A DNA stretch of 64,000 nucleotides from Sphingobacterium sp. UGAL515B_05 (GTDB taxonomy: Bacteria; Bacteroidota; Bacteroidia; Sphingobacteriales; Sphingobacteriaceae), in the NCBI RefSeq assembly GCF_033097525.1, contig NZ_CP109907.1:496001-560000 (forward strand), written 5' to 3'. Below, one piece after another: positions 24,328-34,090 of this stretch. The notes under the pieces are model-generated. The model searched no databases. It was given only the letters and a program-made list of their open reading frames with translations, and had not been told where the DNA came from. A program made the translations under genes and the position numbers. Position 1 is the first letter of the stretch, and each line of letters opens with the position of its first letter.

Positions 24328-27300
24328 CTAGAATGTATATCGAACCCCACCTTGTATTTGTGCTCTTGAGTTAAAATAATCGATGCTATAAGGCTGCCCA
24401 GGATCACTAAAGGTAAATACGGGCCAGCTATCAGCATTTTGCCTCGGCGGAAATAATGATGGGGTAAGGCCCACACTACTCGTCGAATTAAATGTATTGG
24501 GCGAAAAATATTGAATACCCCATTTCTTGGAGATTAGATTAGTCAAGTTCATAACATCCACCGAAAATGTTATAAATTGTTTCTTTGACTTCTGAAGAAA
24601 GAGATCATGTGCAATTCGAAGATCTGCCTGTACATTCCATGGTGTACGTCCCATATTACGCGCTGTAAAATCACCCCTACGGGAGCTCAGATAATCATTA
24701 CCATCAATGAACCGATTAAAAGCATCTGCTTGCTGCTGAGCAGAAAGACCATTTGCAAGATCTTTAAAGTAATGAATTGTTTCCGTCTGTCTTGGAATAT
24801 AAACCAAACTTACTTGTTGTGGCAAGCCTTGTATGCTGTTATTGACGATACCATAGGTAAATGGACTTCCAGATTGCGCACTGACATACAAGGTAAAATT
24901 CGTACGTCCTGCATTACGCCAAGTTTGTTCGTAATTTACACTCGAAACGATACGGTGACGGATATCGAAATTGCTGTAAGCTAACTTTGGATTATTAGGG
25001 ACAAGTGACTGATTCAGTTGCCAGTTACTTTCCATAGAATTACGTACGCCATTACTTAAATCCTTTGATTCTCCATAGGTATAGCTCAGTGTGGCATTCA
25101 ATTTTTCTTTGATCGTTTTCCCAATGGTCCCTGTTATACTGTAGCGGTAGCCTTGATTGGTATTACTCAGAAGATATACATTCGAGAAACGATTATCCAC
25201 AGTACCGCTATAAACAGGTTGTTGTTTATTGAGGTCATACCCATACCATAATGGGTTATCCTTGTTGTTCAGCTGCTGAAATAGAACATCTTTAATATTC
25301 TTTGTATAAATACCTTCAACCGTAAATTTCCAGCTTTCCACCTTGTAATCTATACCCAAGCTGGACCGCAACACCTGTGGCAGCACAAAATTGTTATCGA
25401 CCAGATCAACCTGCGTTTTTCCGGTACTTGGATCATTTATGACAGCGCCATTCTGCGCTATAAACTCACCTATTCCATTCGGACTTGGCTTTATAGGGTC
25501 AGACCCAGGTGCAAATGGTTTCTGGTCTGCTTTTTGATCGAAAGCACCATAACTGTTACCCGTATTATAGTATGCATAAGCCAACCAGGCAAACGGTATA
25601 CGTCCTGTAAACAAACCGGCGCCACCCCGGACAGTCAATTGCTTATTGTCCATTGCCTCCCATCGAAAGCCAATTCTCGGAGACAACTGTATTCTATTTA
25701 GAAACTCATTTCTTAACCGATTTGGTGGCGTATAGGTGTAGGTTGTGCCAAAAGTGGGGTCAGACCACATGTCATTGACTTTATCACTTCGTGTCGGCAT
25801 TGTTGGCAATGCTGCCAAATCCGCACGGAGTCCAGGTATGATTTGGAAACGATCATTTATACGGATTTCATCCTGAATGTAGAGACTATACATACCAACA
25901 GAGAAGTTAGCCGCGGGATGATCCAAAATGTAAGAACGTGAATTATCCTTATAGTTGTAACTTCCTCTTACGCGATACGGAACATTCGCGACGAAATCCG
26001 CAATACTATTGTAATCAACCCGACCATTCCAACTGTTAACAAACCCATACCGAATGCGATAAAGCTCATTATGTGTTCCAAATAACAATTTATGCCTACC
26101 TTTTGTCCAATTTAGATTGGCCGTAATCTCCCAGGTACCTTGGCGCATATTAAATATACTAGCTTCACGATCAGTTCCAAGATAAATTGTTGTGCCCGGT
26201 GTACGCCCCTGTATCTGTACCTGAGGTAAGGAAGGATCACTCAAAGGGTCACGCCGATCATTTACCTGTGTATATCCCAACACAATATTGGAAGAAAGAT
26301 TATTACTGAATCTACTTTTCAATTCTGCAACGGTACTTGTTTGGTTGTTCTCTTGTTCAAAGGCCATACTACTGAACCGAAAATCCTGTTGATCCCGATC
26401 CATATGAGTTGCTTTACTAAAGATTGTATTGTTACGGATTGCCAACTGATGTTTGGCATTTATATTCCAGTCTAAACGATTGAAAAACTTGGTTGACCGG
26501 GACCAATTTGTATAATTACCTGCGGTTCCAATATTAAAAATATCACCATAGCGAGAACGAGCGGCTTCGGCTATTGCTTCTACATCTCGTTGCTCCAGAA
26601 TATGAGCTGTTTCGATAGTTCCAACACGCAACTGCGTAGGATCTTGGCGCCTGGTAAACTCCTCATTACTGAAAAAGAATAATTTATCTTTTATTAAAGG
26701 AAATCCTATTCGGAAACCTGTTTGATAATCATAAAAATCTCTATTCATTTTCCCCAAAGTTCCCACACGGTCCTTACCCGTTAACGCGGCATTCCGTCCA
26801 TAGGCGTAAACCGAACCTTCAACTTGGTTTGTACCACTTCGAGTGACAGCATTGACCGAGCCGCCTGTAAAATTTCCGATCTTGACATCGTAGGGAGCCA
26901 AATATACTTGCATATCCTGAATGGCATCTATTGATATGGTGTTTGTTCTTGTACTGCTCCCCGCCATTCCTGAGGTCCCCGTTTGTCCGCCAAGAGAGGG
27001 GCTAAAACCTATTGCATCATTATTGATGGCACCGTCTATCGTGACATTATTATACCTAAAGTTTGTACCACCGAAACTATTATCGCGACTTCCTTGAGGT
27101 GTAAGCCGGGTTACATCGGTAATCGAACGGTTGACTGTAGGCATATTCCTGACTTGCTCACCACTGAAATGATTTCCGGTCCCTACTGTCCCTGCCCTTG
27201 TATCAGCTCTTCGGCCAGTCACAACAACCTCACTAAGTGTTTCATTACGCTGTTGCATAATAAAATCAGTCTGCAAGGTTTCTCCCAAACGCACAAATAT

Positions 27301-27597
27301 ATTTTCTTTACGTTCTGTTTGTAATCCAATGCTACTTACATCAACTGTATATGGACCGCCAATACGAATATTATTTAAAGTAAAACGTCCATCTTTATCG
27401 GTCGATTGCACATAACGGGTTCCCGTTGGTGTGTGTATCACAGTAACGGTCGCCTTCTCCACAAGAGTTCCACTGCTACTTTGCACCTTTCCGTTAATTG
27501 TACCCGAAGTTTCCTGCGCAAAAGAATTGATTGCTTGCAAAAGAAATAAAAAGAGTAAAATTAGCTTTAGTATTGACATTATAGGATAGAAAGTCAT
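24328..27597 (-). CDS. Oar-like TonB-dependent receptor
   Basis: An outer-membrane receptor of about 1089 residues; I prefer the internal Met at 27597 (MTFYPIMSILKLILLFLFLL) to the one at 27642, because it puts the signal peptide at the N-terminus. After signal cleavage near AQE come a carboxypeptidase-regulatory-like domain (GTINGKVQSSSGTLVEKATV), a TonB box region, a plug (SEVVVTGRRADTRAG, NNVTIDGAINNDAIG) and a long barrel containing RSGTNQVEGSVYAYGRN, characteristic of the Oar group. It ends in an aromatic residue (RYTF). It lies sixth from the first receptor in the operon, 61 bases before the IPT/NHL gene. Ligand unknown. Confidence 0.9.
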   Translation of the reverse strand: MTFYPIMSILKLILLFLFLLQAINSFAQETSGTINGKVQSSSGTLVEKATVTVIHTPTGTRYVQSTDKDGRFTLNNIRIGGPYTVDVSSIGLQTERKENIFVRLGETLQTDFIMQQRNETLSEVVVTGRRADTRAGTVGTGNHFSGEQVRNMPTVNRSITDVTRLTPQGSRDNSFGGTNFRYNNVTIDGAINNDAIGFSPSLGGQTGTSGMAGSSTRTNTISIDAIQDMQVYLAPYDVKIGNFTGGSVNAVTRSGTNQVEGSVYAYGRNAALTGKDRVGTLGKMNRDFYDYQTGFRIGFPLIKDKLFFFSNEEFTRRQDPTQLRVGTIETAHILEQRDVEAIAEAARSRYGDIFNIGTAGNYTNWSRSTKFFNRLDWNINAKHQLAIRNNTIFSKATHMDRDQQDFRFSSMAFEQENNQTSTVAELKSRFSNNLSSNIVLGYTQVNDRRDPLSDPSLPQVQIQGRTPGTTIYLGTDREASIFNMRQGTWEITANLNWTKGRHKLLFGTHNELYRIRYGFVNSWNGRVDYNSIADFVANVPYRVRGSYNYKDNSRSYILDHPAANFSVGMYSLYIQDEIRINDRFQIIPGLRADLAALPTMPTRSDKVNDMWSDPTFGTTYTYTPPNRLRNEFLNRIQLSPRIGFRWEAMDNKQLTVRGGAGLFTGRIPFAWLAYAYYNTGNSYGAFDQKADQKPFAPGSDPIKPSPNGIGEFIAQNGAVINDPSTGKTQVDLVDNNFVLPQVLRSSLGIDYKVESWKFTVEGIYTKNIKDVLFQQLNNKDNPLWYGYDLNKQQPVYSGTVDNRFSNVYLLSNTNQGYRYSITGTIGKTIKEKLNATLSYTYGESKDLSNGVRNSMESNWQLNQSLVPNNPKLAYSNFDIRHRIVSSVNYEQTWRNAGRTNFTLYVSAQSGSPFTYGIVNNSIQGLPQQVSLVYIPRQTETIHYFKDLANGLSAQQQADAFNRFIDGNDYLSSRRGDFTARNMGRTPWNVQADLRIAHDLFLQKSKKQFITFSVDVMNLTNLISKKWGIQYFSPNTFNSTSSVGLTPSLFPPRQNADSWPVFTFSDPGQPYSIDYFNSRAQIQGGVRYTF

Positions 27598-27679
27598 GGT
27601 TGATCTTCCTATGCATATACTGTCATATTGATATCTATTCATTGCTATGTTTCATTAATTCGTTAGATAAATCTTCTTA

Positions 27680-28678
27680 TTACTGTGTTAGCCGTAGACC
27701 CTGATCAACAATATGTAGTACCCCATCTCCGGTAAGGATATCCTGTTTCTGTAATAAGACATCAGTTGTATTTCCCAAACCCCGAAGTGTTATACCGCTA
27801 AAAGAGCCCGGAGAACTGGTATTTGGAACCAACTTAATGTCTACACTGTTACCATCTAGCATGGTTTGCTTAGACATATTTGTATTACCCGTACTCAAGA
27901 TATAGTCATACACAAAACGACGGTCATGGAGAATATGATAGCGGACTAATTTTTTCAGATCGTCTAAATTGGCTAGCTCCACATCCTGCACGGATTGAAA
28001 TCCCAGCAGAGTCATTGCAGCATTATTTGGTGCAAAAACTGTATAGGCTCCCTGATTTGTCTTATCGGATAAAATGCCGGTCCTTTTTATAGCACGAGCA
28101 AATATGCTGATACTCGCATCTGCGTTGATAGCATCGACAATCTTATCATGTACATAAGGAGTCATAACGCGGTCGAGCACTTGAATCAGTCCATTAGATG
28201 CAGGCAAATTTTGTGTCAATATACGTGCTCCATTCAATGTCAGTACTGTATCAGCTCCTTTTACCCAATGTGTGGCATAGACCTTACCGCGACGTGTTTT
28301 CAATTCCTGATTGAACAGAAAAGGAAGCTTATCTAGCTCATATTTCCCATCCAGTATATGATAATTAGCGATATTAGAAACTATTGCTGCGCGTTCAGAC
28401 AGCATGCTCACTACAGTTGGATAACCCGCCTTTCCAAAGGCATTGTCGGATGGAGCAAGCAAAGTATAGGGACCTTCGCCCTTTTGCAGCTCTTTATCCA
28501 TGTTACTGACACGTAATGCAGCATTAAATACCGATAAATTAAAATTATCGGCAACGACCAAGTTGACCTTATTATTGTCAAAATTCGTCGTGTTTTCTTC
28601 CTTTTTACAAGCAAATAATAGATTGATCGTCAGCAAAAATAGGCTACACTTGCTATAACTAAAATTATGTCGTCTCAT
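27680..28678 (-). CDS. Lipoprotein with two fasciclin (FAS1) domains
   Basis: A 332-residue lipoprotein (lipobox LLFAC, then KKEEN, a surface-export-like signal). Two FAS1 domains, about 40-175 and 185-330. Each has the FAS1 motif after an N-terminal helix, GPYTLLAPSDNAF and GAYTVFAPNNAAM, and the conserved YH box, IANYHILDGKY and VRYHILHDRRF, ending in NGLIQVLDRVM and DGVLHIVDQGL. FAS1 domains mediate adhesion or ligand binding in many organisms; in this locus they may contact a polymer or substrate. Third of three FAS1 genes, 37 bases before the Oar-like receptor. Confidence 0.9.
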   Translation of the reverse strand: MRRHNFSYSKCSLFLLTINLLFACKKEENTTNFDNNKVNLVVADNFNLSVFNAALRVSNMDKELQKGEGPYTLLAPSDNAFGKAGYPTVVSMLSERAAIVSNIANYHILDGKYELDKLPFLFNQELKTRRGKVYATHWVKGADTVLTLNGARILTQNLPASNGLIQVLDRVMTPYVHDKIVDAINADASISIFARAIKRTGILSDKTNQGAYTVFAPNNAAMTLLGFQSVQDVELANLDDLKKLVRYHILHDRRFVYDYILSTGNTNMSKQTMLDGNSVDIKLVPNTSSPGSFSGITLRGLGNTTDVLLQKQDILTGDGVLHIVDQGLRLTQ

Positions 28679-28681
28679 CTT

Positions 28682-30025
28682 TTATTTAAGTTTAAATCCT
28701 TTTGGAAGCAGTAGGTTATCAACAACGTGGATCGGCCCATTGACCGTATTGATATCTGTCTCAATAATATTGATCGGTGCTTGCTCAGCTTCTTTGATTT
28801 TCATTTGGATCTGGTTTCCATTTTTAGAAAAAGCTAACGGCATTTTATAAGCGTATTGAACCTGACTATTTCCCCCTATATTCACATAGTAATCGTTTAA
28901 CAAGGCAGGATCCAGATCATTACTATAAAAGACGGTATTATTAGATAGCGCTATGCCATAAGCAGGATCCTCAGTTGCAAACACTCTGCCCCAATTGCGA
29001 TGAAAACTGAATAAAGTATCTGTCGGATATGCTCCACGTGGTTCAAAATACATGTCGTCGTATCTTACATCTCCCCTTTTAGCATTAAAAGCCAAAATAT
29101 CGGCCACGCTTTTAAAGCCTGCTTTTCGAAAGGCATCATCTGTTGGTGCAAAGGTGGCTGTCAGGTTAATATTAGGTATCTCATTGTAAAATGGATCCCT
29201 ATCTATATCCCAGCCTCGTTGATAGGGAACTCTGGCCTCTGGATAATAGCTCAAAAATTCCTCTTTACTCATACGATATCCCCATAGAGGTTCAATATCA
29301 TCCAACATTTTTTCATAAAACATTTCCTCGGACAAACGTTGGGATTCCACAAAAAAAGTAAACCTTCCGTCGGCTATTAGCGCCTCCAATATGGTCATAG
29401 TAGGCTTTTCGATCACTTTTTCCAACATATAGATACCGCCATTTGTCGCGGGCTCATAAGCTAATTTTCCTTTAGACTTACCATTGACTAGCAAATCGCC
29501 ATCTTTCACAGCCAGATAATGACGATAAGCATAGATGTCGTAACGTCTGCCAACTGGCTCGGTATTATCATAAAAAGGTACTCGATAATTTTGATTTTTT
29601 AACATCGAGCGAACCATGAGACTATATTTACCAAGTTTAATTTGGTTAAGATCTCCTAAAAAACTGTAAAATTGGACGAAATCGGCAGCTTCCTCAGTAG
29701 TCATTTTTTGAACAGTCTCTAGTGTTATTCCAACTTGCTTCAACGCATTATCGGCTGGCACCAGTACGGTCACTTTTGTATTGACTCCAGCAGCCTTGAT
29801 CAGTGCTACAATGTTACTTTTCTGCCATGCTGCTAAAAAAACTTTTGCTTCGTTATGCGTTGTCAATAGTTGCGTAACATCCTGTGAAGCTTCGTTTTTA
29901 TAGGGAACTTCCTCCCCCACAAGCTCCGGCATGAACTCAGTTTTTTGGCAAGATAGCAGTACAGACACAGCAGTAGTACATAACAACAGCATATACCAAA
30001 CGGCATTTATTGATTTATTTTTCAT
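28682..30025 (-). CDS. Lipoprotein with two divergent FAS1 domains
   Basis: A 447-residue lipoprotein (lipobox VLLSC, then QKTE). The first FAS1 unit, about 45-205, keeps KVTVLVPADNALKQ and ends NGGIYMLEKVI. The second, about 210-445, has ATFAPTDDAFRKAG and ends NGPIHVVDNLLL; it carries a long insert rich in Tyr, Asp and Glu. The YH box is degenerate in both. It overlaps the preceding FAS1 gene by 11 bases and precedes the next by 3, so the three are translationally coupled. Role as for its neighbours: probable surface binding. Confidence 0.82.
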   Translation of the reverse strand: MKNKSINAVWYMLLLCTTAVSVLLSCQKTEFMPELVGEEVPYKNEASQDVTQLLTTHNEAKVFLAAWQKSNIVALIKAAGVNTKVTVLVPADNALKQVGITLETVQKMTTEEAADFVQFYSFLGDLNQIKLGKYSLMVRSMLKNQNYRVPFYDNTEPVGRRYDIYAYRHYLAVKDGDLLVNGKSKGKLAYEPATNGGIYMLEKVIEKPTMTILEALIADGRFTFFVESQRLSEEMFYEKMLDDIEPLWGYRMSKEEFLSYYPEARVPYQRGWDIDRDPFYNEIPNINLTATFAPTDDAFRKAGFKSVADILAFNAKRGDVRYDDMYFEPRGAYPTDTLFSFHRNWGRVFATEDPAYGIALSNNTVFYSNDLDPALLNDYYVNIGGNSQVQYAYKMPLAFSKNGNQIQMKIKEAEQAPINIIETDINTVNGPIHVVDNLLLPKGFKLK

Positions 30026-31136
30026 CTTTTCCTTTTTTTATCGCTTGATCTGGGTTCACCAGCCCTTGATCTAAATCATGTACCAGACCATTACTACACA
30101 AATAGTCCATTTTAGCGCCGACAGCATAAGTTACATCAGCGAGTATAATCGAATAGAAAGTATCATTGTCCCGAAGTCTCATATTATAACTCAATTTCCA
30201 GGTCGGATAGACTTCATTGGCAAAATATTCCATATAATGTACTTTATCTTTCAAGTGGTATTTGTAATTACCGTTCGAATTAATGATCGTAAAAACCTGT
30301 GAATCCGATATAAAAAAATGTTTATCGTACATAATATAGGCACCAAACAATACCTCGGGGACGTAATTCTGTGGAACAGCACTATCCAAAAATTCCATCG
30401 TAATCCCTCTCTTTTCTAGGGCCTCATTTGTTGGTGCAAATACCGTAAAAGGGCCTTTTCCAGCAAACTGATCCCACAGACCAAATTTCTTCAGTCCTGC
30501 CACAAAAACGGTATAGTCTTTCTTGTCACTGAGCCAATCCTGAATATTTTTTTCAAATTGTGGTTTCATGACCTTATCCAGCACATGCAAAACCCCATTG
30601 GATAAAACCACGTCTTTGCGGATCGCTTTCGCTCCGCTAAAAAACAGCATATTCACGGGATTAGTAGCCCCAGGTGATATAGAACCGATTGAGGCGTACA
30701 ATTCGGAACCTTCGAGTGTTGCATATCTAAAATCCACCGAGTTGCTCGGAATATCGCTCACATATAGGCGCCTCGGGAGAATATGATAAGAAATCAGTCT
30801 CCGCAAGCTATCCTTATTCATTCGATCAAAATCGGTTGGACGAAACACACCGATCTCATTAAAAGCGAGATCGTTTGGCACGAGAACTGTAAATGGACCT
30901 TTGCCATTTAGTTCGACATTCAGACCCGTTTTCTCCAGCGCCGCATCAAAGAGGCGCATTTCATAATTATTATGAATAAAATCGGCCGCTGGCCGTATAT
31001 TTTCATTAGGTTGGGGCACCGTGAGATTATCATGTTTGCAGCCTTGTAGCAGCAACATAAATAAGCACGCAGAAAACCAGCCCATGGCATGAAGCAGTGA
31101 AACTTTCTGTTCTATTTTGCTATTATATTGAATCAT
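30015..31136 (-). CDS. Lipoprotein with two FAS1 domains
   Basis: A 373-residue lipoprotein (lipobox LLLQGC, then KHDN). FAS1 domain 1, about 48-195, has GPFTVLVPNDLAF, the box ISYHILPRRLYVSDI and NGVLHVLDKVM. Domain 2, about 200-360, has GPFTVFAPTNEALEKRG, a degenerate box (GAYIMYDKHFFISD) and NGLVHDLDQGL. A basic C-terminal tail ends in GKDEK. It starts 11 bases after the lipoprotein of unknown family and overlaps the next FAS1 gene by 11 bases. First of three such genes. Confidence 0.88.
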   Translation of the reverse strand: MIQYNSKIEQKVSLLHAMGWFSACLFMLLLQGCKHDNLTVPQPNENIRPAADFIHNNYEMRLFDAALEKTGLNVELNGKGPFTVLVPNDLAFNEIGVFRPTDFDRMNKDSLRRLISYHILPRRLYVSDIPSNSVDFRYATLEGSELYASIGSISPGATNPVNMLFFSGAKAIRKDVVLSNGVLHVLDKVMKPQFEKNIQDWLSDKKDYTVFVAGLKKFGLWDQFAGKGPFTVFAPTNEALEKRGITMEFLDSAVPQNYVPEVLFGAYIMYDKHFFISDSQVFTIINSNGNYKYHLKDKVHYMEYFANEVYPTWKLSYNMRLRDNDTFYSIILADVTYAVGAKMDYLCSNGLVHDLDQGLVNPDQAIKKGKDEK

Positions 31137-31147
31137 TTCTGCTAATT

Positions 31148-32353
31148 TTAGTAAATAGGTGGAGCATATTTTCGTTGTATGGTAGTTAGGTAGACGCGAC
31201 CATTGACAATTTCGATCGTATTGACCGTTGCGAAAGTGCGTGGGTTATCCTTTCCCGAATGTACATTGACCAACAAATTTGGAAGCAGTGTTCCGTTTTC
31301 ATTACTGGTCAACCCTACTTTTCCGTTCAGGATACAATTAAGTACAGCCCAGTTGCTACCTGTATTTCTCTCACTATCATAAAATGGATTCGTGACGGGA
31401 TCCATTCCAGGTGTAAAAAAGTCAAATCGTTGCCAAATAGCTGTGCGGATACCGTTGGATTTACTACTCGCCCATAACGGAAAACTTGCATAGGCGTTCA
31501 CTTCGTTTGAACTTGTATTACGTTTAACGGTCGTCAAAAAACGTCCTTGGTAACCATTTACTTTCGCAGCATAATGGCTGAGCTCTTCCTGACTTTCATA
31601 AAGTGACAAAAACACATTCATTTCATCTTTGACGCCATTTTTGAAGCTTTTCAATCGATAATCATCATCTTTTAAGCTTGCATCAGCTTCCCAGAAGCCT
31701 TTTGCACTCATATTGTAAAAGTTTACGTACACCAATGAATCTGATAATGGAAGCTTATAGAAATTTTCATGTCTCAATAAGATTCCATGATCCTTCTTTA
31801 TAAAATCCCTTTGCAAAAGATGGAGTGTATAAACTTCTTTGCTTTGAAGATTGATCACCGTGTCAATCAGAATGTCATTTTTCAAACGATCTTCCAATTC
31901 AAAGAAGGGTACCGTATTTTTTGGACGATACGCAAATACGACCCTTATCTCGCCTGAGGGTACCTGAGCCCAGCTACTTAAGTCAAATCCGTTTAAAATA
32001 GGACCGACTAGAACATTTTCCTTTCCTGGATATTCGGGATTGCTTGGGTCTGTACTGTTCCCGATGTGCGAAGGATATGGGGGAGCATAAGGATCTCTTT
32101 TATCCAAGAAATCACCTACAATTTCCGCTCCTGTAAATTTTCCATCAGATCCTATTTTTGGATTGATAAGCATGCAGAAATAGGGTACTTTATCATCCTT
32201 GCTCCCCATAGTCTGTACGTAATTGACATTATTAAAAACACGTAGATAAGCCGGCTCGGCAATCTGTGTATATTCAATTTTCGTACAGGAACCAAGCAAT
32301 AGTATAAAAATGGCCAATAGCCAAATACGATTTGATATATTTTGCTTTTTCAT
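31148..32353 (-). CDS. Operon lipoprotein of unknown family
   Basis: A 401-residue lipoprotein (lipobox LLLGSC, then TKIEY). An N-terminal stretch, EPAYLRVFNNV, resembles the start of DUF4397 domains. The rest is beta-rich with long polar loops (FAYRPKNTVPFFELEDRL, LPLSDSLVYVNFYNMS). I cannot assign a family. Its start codon shares bases with the stop codon of the upstream DUF4397-like gene (TAATG junction at 32351-32355), so the two are translationally coupled and their products may work together. Confidence 0.75.
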   Translation of the reverse strand: MKKQNISNRIWLLAIFILLLGSCTKIEYTQIAEPAYLRVFNNVNYVQTMGSKDDKVPYFCMLINPKIGSDGKFTGAEIVGDFLDKRDPYAPPYPSHIGNSTDPSNPEYPGKENVLVGPILNGFDLSSWAQVPSGEIRVVFAYRPKNTVPFFELEDRLKNDILIDTVINLQSKEVYTLHLLQRDFIKKDHGILLRHENFYKLPLSDSLVYVNFYNMSAKGFWEADASLKDDDYRLKSFKNGVKDEMNVFLSLYESQEELSHYAAKVNGYQGRFLTTVKRNTSSNEVNAYASFPLWASSKSNGIRTAIWQRFDFFTPGMDPVTNPFYDSERNTGSNWAVLNCILNGKVGLTSNENGTLLPNLLVNVHSGKDNPRTFATVNTIEIVNGRVYLTTIQRKYAPPIY

Positions 32354-34086
32354 TATTTATTATGTTTGATAATGATCATTCGCGCTTTTTCTTTATCGGA
32401 CAATCCCGAACCACTTTTTCCAATCAACGCTACAGTATAAATTCCTGGCTCAAATGCTGGCAGAGGCCTTCCAATGGTTGTATACAGCGATTTATTTGCT
32501 ATAAACTCCGTCGATTGCAATACCTCAATATCGTCGGCCCAGACACCTGGTATTACGTCCGGTTTAGAACGATAAGCCATTATTGCATAGGGATTCGTCA
32601 TAATATTTACATTGGTATAAGGCATATTAACCGAAGGAATCCCAGGTTGCAGATTTACATTGCCACTGTTCCCCAAGGGCTGTCCGTTAGGCAATGTAAA
32701 AGTGATATAAGGATTGCTTGCCGACAGATTTAAAAAGCGATTAAAGAAGAAGAATTTAAAAGCTAGCCGGCTGTATGTCCCATCGTCTTCAGCAGGTAAA
32801 GGCATAGTACCACTCAAATCATTGGAAATGAGAAGCAACTGAGCCTTTCCATTTCGGTCAGGATAGAGCCATAACGTATAATTTTGATTGCTCCGCAATT
32901 CCTGCTTTATTGTAGCGAGTACGTTTCCAGCTGCATCTATAGCCTCTATATCATATTGCTTCTGGGTAAACACACTGTAATTGCTTCCCTTTCCAAATCC
33001 GATACCGCTGGCAATAACCTTTCCATCGACCCGAAACCCTATCGATTGATCCTTATATGCATTTACACCTTGTATCCTCAAATAACTTTGATTCGTTGGC
33101 GCAGCAATATCTGTCATGATCTGAAACGAATTTTGATAGACTGAAACTGTCTCATTCAGCTCATTGGAAAAATAATTAAATCGCTGTGGGCTGACTACGA
33201 TCGTATAAACACCACCAGGTTGAAAATCCTGAATCGGAGCATAAGTAAAATTAGTAGAATTCGCATAATCTTTTGGAATGGTGGAAGTCGGTAAATCAAT
33301 GAGCCCGTATTCAAACCGACCTGAGCCCAAAGAAGGGAGGGGTCTGCCATCTGCTAGCAATATCTTGAATTGATAGGTTCCATAAGGCAACTCGATGTAT
33401 TCAGAACTAATCTGAGAAGCTGCTATTGCACTGGTTTTTTGATCCACCAATGTACCATCGGCATAGGCTAAAGAAATTGGACCAACGAGATTTTCTTGCG
33501 GACCATTCATTCCAATAGCTGGATTTTTAATTGTCCCACTGAGATTAACAATGCGGATTTTAAAATGGTCTGGCTTAGTGGGACTAGTCATAGCACGCGT
33601 TAGTGCAACAACTTCCGGTTGACCATTCATGAATAAGGAAGGAAGCAAAAAATAATCACTAGGTTGTTCATAACTATTTTTCACCTTGACTTTTAAATCA
33701 TGGTTCAAACCAAACCCCTGATAAAAGCGAGCTGCAAACGTAAGATCGGCCTCTTCTTTCTGGTCAAAAAGATCTTGTGGCACTGTCCATATCTTTGTCA
33801 AACGCCCGTCTGTCGGGAAATATGAGGTTCCAGGATATTTATGATTCCCCGGATTTAACGGATGCAACACAACAAAACTTGTCAAGCTGTCGCCATTAGC
33901 AATAACCTGATTAAAGTCAGATAGATTTACAATTCTAGTATTTGAATTTGGCCGGTTTTCAGTTACAGGACGATTGTCATTAATCACATCCAGTTTTTCC
34001 TTTTTACAAGAAACAAAGGATAAAAAACATAAAGCTGTAACACCAAAAAACCGACAACTCACACGTTTAAACATACTGATTTTCAT
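32353..34086 (-). CDS. DUF4397-like lipoprotein
   Basis: A 577-residue lipoprotein (lipobox LSFVSC, then KKEKLD, a surface-export-like signal). Repeated beta segments of DUF4397 kind begin with a residue run such as NTRIVNLSDFNQVIANGDSL, KIRIVNLSG, SYLRIQGVNAYKDQ and GGVYTIVVSPQ or PGIYTVALIGKSGSG, the last closing the final module. Such proteins are surface or periplasmic and usually lie next to TonB receptors; their biochemical role is not established. It starts 4 bases after the STN receptor gene and overlaps the next gene by one base. Confidence 0.78.
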   Translation of the reverse strand: MKISMFKRVSCRFFGVTALCFLSFVSCKKEKLDVINDNRPVTENRPNSNTRIVNLSDFNQVIANGDSLTSFVVLHPLNPGNHKYPGTSYFPTDGRLTKIWTVPQDLFDQKEEADLTFAARFYQGFGLNHDLKVKVKNSYEQPSDYFLLPSLFMNGQPEVVALTRAMTSPTKPDHFKIRIVNLSGTIKNPAIGMNGPQENLVGPISLAYADGTLVDQKTSAIAASQISSEYIELPYGTYQFKILLADGRPLPSLGSGRFEYGLIDLPTSTIPKDYANSTNFTYAPIQDFQPGGVYTIVVSPQRFNYFSNELNETVSVYQNSFQIMTDIAAPTNQSYLRIQGVNAYKDQSIGFRVDGKVIASGIGFGKGSNYSVFTQKQYDIEAIDAAGNVLATIKQELRSNQNYTLWLYPDRNGKAQLLLISNDLSGTMPLPAEDDGTYSRLAFKFFFFNRFLNLSASNPYITFTLPNGQPLGNSGNVNLQPGIPSVNMPYTNVNIMTNPYAIMAYRSKPDVIPGVWADDIEVLQSTEFIANKSLYTTIGRPLPAFEPGIYTVALIGKSGSGLSDKEKARMIIIKHNK

Positions 34087-34090
34087 TAGA

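Noticed and set aside
24607..24984. 125-codon plus-strand frame inside the Oar-like receptor gene
   Set aside because: Antisense to the receptor, with a Cys- and Ile-rich composition unlike its neighbours.
32332..32733. 133-codon plus-strand frame inside the DUF4397-like gene
   Set aside because: It lies opposite a well-supported lipoprotein gene and has no domain features.
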